Positions 1 to 5,255 of a stretch of 5,806 nucleotides of DNA are shown here, one piece after another. The position numbers and the translations under genes were made by a program. Positions within the stretch are counted from its first letter, which is position 1. Each line of letters starts with the position of its first letter. The notes beneath the pieces are model-generated. The model was not told where the DNA came from. It ran no database searches and saw only the letters and a program-made list of their open reading frames with translations. The DNA is from Xanthobacteraceae bacterium (GTDB taxonomy: Bacteria; Pseudomonadota; Alphaproteobacteria; Rhizobiales; Xanthobacteraceae), in contig JASHRR010001265.1 in NCBI GenBank assembly GCA_030037185.1, positions 1 to 5,806 on the forward strand, in the 5' to 3' direction.

Positions 1-399
1 CCGCGCGCCCGTTTCGAGCATGCGAACCAGCTCTCCCGACGCCGCTCTTGCCTTCTCAGTGAGGTAGAACTGGTACATGCGACGATCATCACTGCCTCGT
101 CTGCGGTAGACAAACCCGTCCCTTTCGAGGCGATCGAGATGCTCGGCGACGGTGGACTGTTCCATGTTGGCGCGTTCGATCAATTCCTTTTGAATCATCC
201 CATCTTTTTCTAGCAGCCAGAGCAAGAGAGGAATCTGCCCGGGCCACGCGCCGATTGATCCCATGCGAATGCGAGCGGCCTTGCCGGTCAACCGAGCCGC
301 CAAATTGATAAGAGTCGTAACCTGTGCTTCGTGGACAAGGCTCGGGATCATGGCCGTCCGTTTCGCTGCGCTTCCGTTTATCTTCAATTTAGTCGACAT
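1..399 (-). CDS. MarR-family transcriptional regulator (C-terminus cut by window edge)
   Basis: A winged helix-turn-helix regulator of the MarR family; such proteins bind palindromic operators as dimers and usually respond to a small ligand. Read on the minus strand from the ATG at 399-397, the frame is open for 133 codons to base 1. The start is preceded by AGGGGC about seven bases upstream. Family features are visible. A segment around residues 50-66 (WPGQIPLLLWLLEKDG) matches the usual 'pgQ..vL..L...dg' stretch. A recognition helix follows at about 80-95 (MEQSTVAEHLDRLERDGFV). The wing carries RRRGSDDRRMYQFYLTEKA at about 99-117, including the characteristic DDRR. The C-terminal dimerisation helix is missing because the window ends. 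The gene points away from the downstream genes, so it may control itself, genes to the left, or the divergent metallopeptidase; its ligand cannot be told. The family is secure, the target is not. Confidence 0.92.
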   Translation of the reverse strand, partial: MSTKLKINGSAAKRTAMIPSLVHEAQVTTLINLAARLTGKAARIRMGSIGAWPGQIPLLLWLLEKDGMIQKELIERANMEQSTVAEHLDRLERDGFVYRRRGSDDRRMYQFYLTEKARAASGELVRMLETGAR

Positions 400-476
400 T
401 TACGCGCCCCTAACCGGATCGCAATTGGTTTCCGCAATGCCCATCTGACGCATTTTGACGTACTGCTCAAGGGCCG

Positions 477-488
477 CGCTTCGAAGCG
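477..488. promoter_or_regulatory. Perfect 12-bp palindrome between the MarR gene and the divergent promoter (candidate operator)
   Basis: CGCTTCGAAGCG reads identically on both strands and does not extend further. It lies 78 bases upstream of the MarR-family start codon and 40 bases upstream of the -35 hexamer at 528. Its size and position suit a dimeric regulator such as the adjacent MarR protein. This is inference: chance palindromes of this size do occur, and only one copy was noticed. Confidence 0.3.
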
Positions 489-524
489 TCGTTCCTCAAT
501 AGACGAAAGGCATAGTGCGATGGC

Positions 525-630
525 GCGTTGACAATACATCGGTACCGTTATATTCTAGGCATCTTTCAACGCAACAGCAAGGAATAGCTACCGCTCGGCC
601 CATGAAGAACAGCTGCGTCGTCGGACCGAC
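525..630 (+). repeat. Promoter-plus-leader repeat, copy 1
   Basis: This stretch aligns with about 1652-1757 at roughly 80% identity by eye, with a few 1-2 base gaps. The best conserved blocks are GCGTTGACAA, TACATCGGT.CCGTTATATT, CAACGCAA.AGCAAGGAA, AGCTACCGC and AGCTGCG. The similarity covers the promoter and about 75 bases beyond the -10 hexamer, so it includes transcribed leader as well as promoter. The copies bracket the metallopeptidase gene in direct orientation. Copy 1 has a one-base shorter promoter spacer than copy 2. Confidence 0.85.
528..554 (+). promoter_or_regulatory. Sigma70-like promoter for the metallopeptidase gene
   Basis: A consensus -35 hexamer TTGACA (528-533) and a -10-like TATATT (549-554) are separated by 15 bases, one fewer than in copy 2. 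Using TATTCT at 551-556 instead would give a 17-base spacer with a poorer hexamer. The spacer contains the palindrome CGGTACCG (540-547). Conservation of both hexamers in the second copy supports function. The predicted leader before the ATG at 662 is about 100 nucleotides. Confidence 0.6.
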
Positions 631-661
631 CTCTCTCCGGCTCTCGACAACCACAGGCGTG

Positions 662-1624
662 ATGACATCTTGGTTCATTGGGCGACGGTTTGCGCTGCTG
701 TGCTTCGCGCTGGCGTGCACCGTCGGGCCGATTTTTGCCCAGGCTATTCTTCCGGTTCAGGAGCGGACGGAGGCGACGACCCGCCTCTATCGGCTTCCTC
801 CGGTTCAGGAGAGGTTACAGTCGGCGACCCGCATCCTGGAACAAAATCCGCGCTTTAAGAGCCTGTCACCGCAACGGCGCCAGCACCTGTTTGAGTTCGT
901 GACCGGCAACACGTTCTTTGTGCTGCTTCACGAGTTGGGCCACGCTACCATCTCCGAATTGGACATAGGGGTGCTCGGAAAGGAAGAGGATGCTGCCGAT
1001 TCGTTCGCGGCCACACAACTGATCGGGCTTGGCACGGCCGTGTCGGAAGAGGCGGTGGTCAACTCTGCAAAGGGGTGGTTCATGTCCGACCGCCGCGACA
1101 AGGCCGAGGGAGACAATGTGCCCTTTTATGACGAACATGGGCTCGACCAGCAGCGTGCCTTCCAATTCGTGTGCTTCCTGGTGGGGGCCGACGAGGAAAA
1201 ATTCAAGAGCCTGGCAGATCAAGTGAAGCTGCCGAAGGACCGCCAGACGAGCTGCCAAGTAGATTATACCCGAGCGGCGAAAGCCTGGGACCAGGCGCTT
1301 CGGCCGCACGCTCGGGCACCGGATCAGCCCAAGACAAAGATCGATGTGGTTTACGGCGAGGTAAAGGGCAGGTTCGATGTGATCGCGCAGGCTGTGCGGG
1401 CGATGATGTTGCTAGAAGTCATCGCTAACCGTGCCTCCGACGTCATCGCGTGGCCGACGCCGTTTTCGCTGGAAATGCAGACCTGCGGCTTCATCAATGC
1501 CGCCTGGGTGGCCTCCACCCACAAGCTCACCTTCTGTTACGAGCTGGCCACCGATTTTGCCGAGCTCTATCGCGACTACGGCGACGACGCGCCACCGAAG
1601 AGCAAAAAACGAAAACACAAATAG
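662..1624 (+). CDS. Secreted DUF4344-type putative zinc metallopeptidase
   Basis: Predicted 320-residue exported protein of the DUF4344 putative metallopeptidase family, which has no established substrate. The zinc-binding HELGH motif lies at residues 90-94, inside the segment VLLHELGHATISELDIGVLG. The family-typical acidic stretch KEEDAAD follows at 107-113 and may supply a further ligand. Near the C-terminus lies FCYELATDFAELY (291-303), also typical. Residues 1-28 form a signal peptide: RR at 8-9, a hydrophobic core and an AQA-type cleavage site at 26-28. The start at 662 was chosen because it puts the signal peptide at the N-terminus and has AGG five bases upstream. An in-frame ATG at 602 lies inside the repeated leader and lacks a ribosome binding site. 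The mature N-terminus contains a 16-residue tandem duplication. The last residues are lysine-rich (KSKKRKHK). Peptidase activity is inferred from the motif only. Confidence 0.82.
   Translation: MTSWFIGRRFALLCFALACTVGPIFAQAILPVQERTEATTRLYRLPPVQERLQSATRILEQNPRFKSLSPQRRQHLFEFVTGNTFFVLLHELGHATISELDIGVLGKEEDAADSFAATQLIGLGTAVSEEAVVNSAKGWFMSDRRDKAEGDNVPFYDEHGLDQQRAFQFVCFLVGADEEKFKSLADQVKLPKDRQTSCQVDYTRAAKAWDQALRPHARAPDQPKTKIDVVYGEVKGRFDVIAQAVRAMMLLEVIANRASDVIAWPTPFSLEMQTCGFINAAWVASTHKLTFCYELATDFAELYRDYGDDAPPKSKKRKHK
751..846 (+). repeat. 48-bp tandem duplication within the metallopeptidase gene
   Basis: TCCGGTTCAGGAG occurs at 751-763 and again at 799-811, exactly 48 bases apart, and GCGACCCGC-like sequence recurs at the matching offset. 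In protein the two units read LPVQERTEATTRLYRL and PPVQERLQSATRILEQ, with a PVQER core and a conserved ATR. The duplication is in frame, so it adds 16 residues without disrupting the gene. It lies just after the predicted signal peptide cleavage site and before the catalytic domain. Confidence 0.75.
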
Positions 1625-1651
1625 TGCCGGCCGGCGCCACAATACCGCGCC

Positions 1652-1757
1652 GCGTTGACAAATACATCGGTGCCGTTATATTTCAATGGATGTCTCCAAC
1701 GCAATAGCAAGGAACAGCTACCGCGCCGCTCGTGAAAACCAGCTGCGGTCAGACCGA
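1652..1757 (+). repeat. Promoter-plus-leader repeat, copy 2
   Basis: Second copy of the element at 525-630, in the same orientation, filling most of the 143-base gap between the metallopeptidase stop and the operon's first start codon. Similarity begins just before the -35 hexamer and ends in the leader around the palindrome CGGTCAGACCG (1746-1756). The spacer palindrome of copy 1 is imperfect here (CGGTGCCG). Confidence 0.85.
1655..1682 (+). promoter_or_regulatory. Sigma70-like promoter for the Rieske oxygenase operon
   Basis: TTGACA (1655-1660) and TATATT (1677-1682) are separated by 16 bases, close to optimal. The start codon of the first gene (1768) is 85 bases beyond the -10 hexamer. 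No other promoter-like sequence was noticed in the short gaps further down the operon, so this one probably serves all the genes that follow. Confidence 0.62.
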
Positions 1758-1767
1758 TAGGTGCAAC

Positions 1768-2004
1768 ATGACCCCAGTCCATAACAAGGATCTCGGTTTT
1801 GATCCAAACGTCTATGACACCAATCCGGTGGAAGTAGCTTATCGTCGGGCGGTGGCTGATGCCCTTGAACGTGTTCTGGACCAAGGTGCCGAGACGCTCG
1901 CCGATATCGTTAGCGGGATGAACGATCTCGGCGTGACAGAGCGCGACGGCAGCAGTTGGTCGGAAGAAACCTTTGAGTCCGAAATGCGGCGCCTTGGACA
2001 GTAG
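1768..2004 (+). CDS. Small recombinase-like helix-turn-helix protein
   Basis: A 78-residue protein resembling the 'recombinase-like helix-turn-helix' small proteins often found beside Rieske oxygenase genes. Residues 38-76 carry the signature. ETLADIVSGMNDLGVTERDG is followed by SSWSEETFESEMRRL, like the DNA-binding part of large serine recombinases ('..LN..G..T..G..W....v...L'). It has no catalytic domain, so it is not a recombinase. The start at 1768 is preceded by AGGTG with five bases of spacing. A GTG in frame at 1732 would add 12 residues but lies in the repeated leader. It is the first gene of the operon, and a 58-base gap separates it from the oxygenase gene. A role as operon regulator or oxygenase accessory protein is possible but unproven. 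Confidence 0.75.
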   Translation: MTPVHNKDLGFDPNVYDTNPVEVAYRRAVADALERVLDQGAETLADIVSGMNDLGVTERDGSSWSEETFESEMRRLGQ

Positions 2005-2062
2005 GCTCACCCTTTCAAGCTCGATTCCAACACGACCGTCGATCAGACAAACGAGGTGTGGG

Positions 2063-3127
2063 ATGAAACAATTGGTTGAAGTGCCATCTTCGGTCGCGGA
2101 TCTGTTCGAAACTTCCGTCGAGGACGTGCTTGAGACCGGTCTGCTGAACAACTGGTATCTAGTTTGTCGCGATACCGAAGTGGGCAACAAACCCGTGGGC
2201 CTCAAGCGACTCAATCGAAACATCGTTATTTGGCGGGACAAAGCCGGCACGTTAAACGCGATTGAAGATTTTTGTCCGCATCGCGGTGCCAGGCTGTCTC
2301 TTGGCCATGTGTGCAACGGTGAGATCGCCTGCGGGTATCATGGTGTTCAGCTCAACGGGCAGGGCGTAGTCACCGCCACCCCTCCGACGCCCAGGAGCCC
2401 CATGATCGGAAAGAAATTGGTCGCTGCCTATCCGATTCAAGAGCGGCACGGCGCGGTGTGGGTCTATTTCTCCGATCGCAGCGAGCAGGTTGATCCGCCG
2501 GCGCTGCAATTTCCCGAAGAGTTCGAGTCCGGCGAATGGTCGGGGTTTGTCGACATCCGCACCTTCGCTTGCAATTGGCAGCTCGTACGCGACAATCAAT
2601 TCGATCCGATCCATGGCAGCTACCTGCACGTCGGCACCCACATCCTGTCGGGCGGTAAGAAGGAGGCCGAACTCGGCTACCAGAAAACCGAACGGGGTTT
2701 CGTTGTTTGGCGCAAGAACCAGCAGGGCGTCAATCTCGATAAAACCTGGCTAATCCGCTTCGAAGGCAGCGGTTTTTGGGCCGTTACTGACCTTCCATAT
2801 CCCCGCAAAGAGGGCGGTGGACTTGGGCGGCTATTCCGGTTCCCGACGCCGATCGACCGCTCAAATACCCTGGTTTGGAATTATCGGATGCAGAAAATGT
2901 TCGGGTGGCGGCGCGATATCTGGCGCTTTCTATATCGCGCTCACGGTTCCGACCGCGGCGCACAGGTCCTCGACCAAGATCGCGTCGCGCTGGAAGCGAT
3001 ACCTCGCGATGCTTCGCAGCGCGAAAACCTTCTCCAGACCGATATAGGAATCGCGCACATTCGCCGAATCTACCGAACCGAGGCCGAAAAGCAGCTTCAA
3101 GCGCGTGCGGCGGCCGCGGCGGAGTAG
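2063..3127 (+). CDS. Rieske [2Fe-2S] non-heme iron oxygenase, catalytic subunit
   Basis: A 354-residue oxygenase of the ring-hydroxylating/demethylase type, which uses O2 and electrons from a separate reductase to hydroxylate or dealkylate a substrate. The N-terminal Rieske domain (about 28-140) has both cluster motifs: CPH at 71-73 and CGYH at 90-93, giving two Cys and two His ligands. The catalytic domain has DPIHGSYLH at 181-189, with iron ligands His184 and His189 and the bridging Asp181. A carboxylate in VLDQDRVALE (302-311), probably Asp306, would be the third ligand. The length suits the single-subunit class. The ATG at 2063 follows GAGGTG with four bases of spacing. The in-frame extension to 1973 would overlap the previous gene and lacks family sequence, so it was rejected. 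No ferredoxin or reductase gene is seen here. The substrate is unknown. Confidence 0.93.
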   Translation: MKQLVEVPSSVADLFETSVEDVLETGLLNNWYLVCRDTEVGNKPVGLKRLNRNIVIWRDKAGTLNAIEDFCPHRGARLSLGHVCNGEIACGYHGVQLNGQGVVTATPPTPRSPMIGKKLVAAYPIQERHGAVWVYFSDRSEQVDPPALQFPEEFESGEWSGFVDIRTFACNWQLVRDNQFDPIHGSYLHVGTHILSGGKKEAELGYQKTERGFVVWRKNQQGVNLDKTWLIRFEGSGFWAVTDLPYPRKEGGGLGRLFRFPTPIDRSNTLVWNYRMQKMFGWRRDIWRFLYRAHGSDRGAQVLDQDRVALEAIPRDASQRENLLQTDIGIAHIRRIYRTEAEKQLQARAAAAAE

Positions 3128-3180
3128 GTCGGCGGGTAGCAGCGGATTGCCTGGACGCCAACGTGGTCGTAGGTCCCTCA

Positions 3181-4056
3181 ATGCGAGTTGGGTTCATCGG
3201 TCTCGGTCGCATTGGCCTACCGATGTGTCAAGAATTGGCGCGCGCCGGCCACGCCATGCTCGTCTACGACGTCAAACCCGAGGCCATCAATAAGGCGACT
3301 GCCCTTTGCGGAGCAAGGTCAGCAAGCAATGGAGCCGATGTAGCTGCCCAGTCGGATGTTGTCGTCATTAGCGTTTCCGGACCCAGCGAAAGTGAATTAG
3401 TCATGGTTGGAACTGACGGCGTGCTTGCCGGCGGATCCCGCGGGCTTTTGGTCATTGATACGACCACGAGCGCAGTGGCTCAGAGCCAAGATTTGAGCCG
3501 GCGCGCTGCCGAGGCCGGCATCGATTATCTGGATGCACCCGTCAGTGTGACGGAGCAGAACCATGCAGGCGGCAACCGCACAGTCATGATCGGCGGCGAC
3601 CGGGAGGCCTTCGTCCGCGCACTTCCTTTGCTTGAATCAATCGCCACCCACGTTCGCTATGTCGGGGCTAGCGGTCTCGGGACGGCGGCGAAACTCATAA
3701 ATCAATCGATCTATGTGACCTACCTTGCCGCATTTGCGGAGGGGCTCGCGCTTGGTGAAAGGAGCGGGCTCGGCCGCGATGTTTTGCTTGATGTTCTCAG
3801 CACGTCCGCCGCAGGGAGTCTTCGGATTGCCTCCAAGTTTGACGAAATTCGAGGGCTATCTGCTGACCGATTCGCCATCGACAGCGCATTGGGCTACCTC
3901 GCGCTTGGCCAGGAAGCCTTTCCGCACGTTGCCCACGCGGCTCCGGTCATCAATGCGGCGATGGCCTCGCTTCGAGATGCAGCAGCGCGTGGGGTCGGTG
4001 GCGAGGACATTATTGTCGCTCGCCACAAATATCTAACGGAGAAAATAGAAAAATGA
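3181..4056 (+). CDS. NAD(P)-dependent beta-hydroxyacid dehydrogenase family oxidoreductase (3-hydroxyisobutyrate dehydrogenase-like)
   Basis: A 291-residue cytoplasmic oxidoreductase of the 3-hydroxyisobutyrate/tartronate-semialdehyde family. The N-terminal Rossmann motif is VGFIGLGRIGLPM (3-15). Asp30 ends beta-strand 2, which suggests NAD rather than NADP. The substrate segment DAPVS (118-122) and the catalytic lysine in GLGTAAKLINQ (K171, N174) are present, so the enzyme is probably active. Two usually conserved places differ. The 'GG' after DAPVS is VT, and the 'KD' of the C-terminal 'KDL.LA' motif is replaced by GY (about 238-239, in ALGYLALG). This points to an unusual substrate or cofactor geometry. 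The start at 3181 is where family similarity begins; AGG lies seven bases upstream. The open frame upstream to 2875 is a shadow of the oxygenase gene. The gap to the oxygenase gene is 53 bases. Confidence 0.88.
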   Translation: MRVGFIGLGRIGLPMCQELARAGHAMLVYDVKPEAINKATALCGARSASNGADVAAQSDVVVISVSGPSESELVMVGTDGVLAGGSRGLLVIDTTTSAVAQSQDLSRRAAEAGIDYLDAPVSVTEQNHAGGNRTVMIGGDREAFVRALPLLESIATHVRYVGASGLGTAAKLINQSIYVTYLAAFAEGLALGERSGLGRDVLLDVLSTSAAGSLRIASKFDEIRGLSADRFAIDSALGYLALGQEAFPHVAHAAPVINAAMASLRDAAARGVGGEDIIVARHKYLTEKIEK

Positions 4057-4143
4057 ATGCTCAGGAAAAAGATTGATCGGGTATTGCAAATCACATTGCA
4101 AGGGCTCTGCGCTGCCCGCGTTACACACGAGCGGATGGTTGCG

Positions 4144-5061
4144 ATGCTGACGGATGTAGCTCGATACGACTATCTTCCCCTGATCGACAGACCCCGAATT
4201 CGTTGGCCGGGCGATGCATTTCTGGCCTTCTGGGTAGCACCGAACATCGAGTTCTACGAACTCGATCCGCCTGATGGGCAGGGACGACCGCTATGGCCGC
4301 GCCCGTATCCAGATGTTCTGAACTATTCGCTGCGCGATTATGGCAACAGGGTGGGCGTCTGGCGGATGATGGAGGCGCTGGAGCGCTTCAAAATCCGCGC
4401 CAGCGTGGCCCTCAATGCTGCCATGTGCGACCACATGCCGGACATTGTCGACGCATGCGTCGGCCTCGGGTGGGAGGTGTTCAGTCATGGCATCTACAAC
4501 ACGCGACTTATTTCCGGTCTGACCGAGGAGGAAGTCCTCACCGTGATCCGTGACAGCGTCACCAGGATCAGGCGGTACACCGGCCAGGACGTGGCGGGGT
4601 TTCTGGCACCCGCTATCAGCGCGACCGAAACGTTCCTCGACCTGCTGCCGGAGTGCGGCATCCAGTATACCGTCGACATGACGCCGGACGACCAGCCGGT
4701 GCCTCTCAAGGTGCGCAGCGGCAAATTGATTGCCATGCCGTATTCGACAGAGATCAACGATATTCGCGTGATGGGAGTGCGAGGCTTTACGGCGCAAGAC
4801 TGGGCCGCGATGATCAAGGCGTGCTTCGATCAGCTCTATCGCGAGGGCTCGGACAACGGGATGGTCATGTGCATGCCCCTCCATCCGTTCGTGATCGGTC
4901 ACCCCCATCGGATAGCTGCCCTTTACGACGTGCTGGATCACGTCAGCTCTCACGATCGGGTGTGGTTCGCGACGGCGAAGGAAATCGCCGACTGGTATTA
5001 CGAGCGACACTACGAGGAGGCACTGCGTTTCGCAGCCAGCCGATCAACGGAGGGGCGATGA
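4144..5061 (+). CDS. PuuE-like polysaccharide deacetylase family hydrolase (probable cyclic amide/ureide or related C-N hydrolase)
   Basis: A NodB-fold metal-dependent hydrolase of 305 residues, in the branch containing PuuE allantoinase and cyclic imide hydrolase rather than true chitin or peptidoglycan deacetylases. Typical segments are RYDYLPLIDRP (7-17), YGNRVGVWRMMEALERF (66-82), GWEVFSHGIYN (109-119, His115), the GFLAPAISATETFLDLLPE region (152-170), DDQPVP (182-187), IAMPYSTEIND (196-206) and LHPFVIGHPHRI (246-257, with His247). The start is uncertain. An ATG at 4057 directly follows the previous stop codon and would add 29 residues, but those have poorer codon choice and no family similarity. 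GAGCGG (4129-4134) precedes the ATG at 4144, so that start is preferred. There is no signal peptide, which fits a cytoplasmic catabolic role. The substrate is inferred from family and neighbours only. Confidence 0.87.
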   Translation: MLTDVARYDYLPLIDRPRIRWPGDAFLAFWVAPNIEFYELDPPDGQGRPLWPRPYPDVLNYSLRDYGNRVGVWRMMEALERFKIRASVALNAAMCDHMPDIVDACVGLGWEVFSHGIYNTRLISGLTEEEVLTVIRDSVTRIRRYTGQDVAGFLAPAISATETFLDLLPECGIQYTVDMTPDDQPVPLKVRSGKLIAMPYSTEINDIRVMGVRGFTAQDWAAMIKACFDQLYREGSDNGMVMCMPLHPFVIGHPHRIAALYDVLDHVSSHDRVWFATAKEIADWYYERHYEEALRFAASRSTEGR

Positions 5062-5255
5062 CGGGCAACCGATTGACCTACCGTGATCGGCATCGTGGCC
5101 TCGATCACCAATGGTTTGAACGCGAACCGGTATTTGGGCGAGCTCCGCTTACGTGGCCCGGCGGGAAGCCGATAGCTTGTGAATTTCGGTATCGGTCGAA
5201 TTCTTTCCGCTCGGCACGCCGTCCGAGCCGTTTCGGCCGCTGGGCGGCCTTGATC
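5058..5255 (+). pseudogene. Second PuuE-like polysaccharide deacetylase, frameshifted and truncated
   Basis: The ATG at 5058 overlaps the preceding stop (ATGA) and follows a strong GGAGG at 5049-5053. The first 40 residues (starting MTGNRLTYRDRHRGLDHQWF, later RAPLTWPGGKPIA) match the N-terminus of a family member paralogous to the previous gene. At 5181-5186 the reading shifts by one base. In the other frame, from 5183, the family sequence resumes as ISVSVEFFPLGTPSEPFRPL and GGLDR. Restoring one A (GAAATTT instead of GAATTT) would join the parts as PIACEISVSVEFF. After about 5255 the expected continuation (a 'PYPD...YGNR' region) is absent, so the rest of the gene has been lost or replaced. 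In the unshifted frame the product would be a 144-residue arginine-rich nonsense protein ending at 5492. A sequencing error could explain the shift but not the loss of the C-terminus. Confidence 0.75.

Noticed and set aside
263..448. Short plus-strand reading frame over the left region
   Set aside because: It is antisense to the MarR-family gene and lacks a ribosome binding site or family features.
1626..1638. GC-rich palindromes GCCGGCCGGC and GGCGCC just after the metallopeptidase stop, possible terminator
   Set aside because: No run of T follows and no proper loop can form from the symmetrical core, so an intrinsic terminator is not supported.
1973..2062. N-terminal extension of the Rieske oxygenase
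   Set aside because: It overlaps the end of the helix-turn-helix gene and has no family sequence; the ATG at 2063 has a good ribosome binding site.
1576..2316. Long minus-strand reading frame across the second promoter and the start of the operon
   Set aside because: It crosses the promoter repeat and is antisense to three well-supported genes, and its product resembles no family.
4291..5010. 239-codon minus-strand reading frame
   Set aside because: It lies wholly antisense to the well-matched deacetylase gene and is a by-product of GC-rich codon bias.
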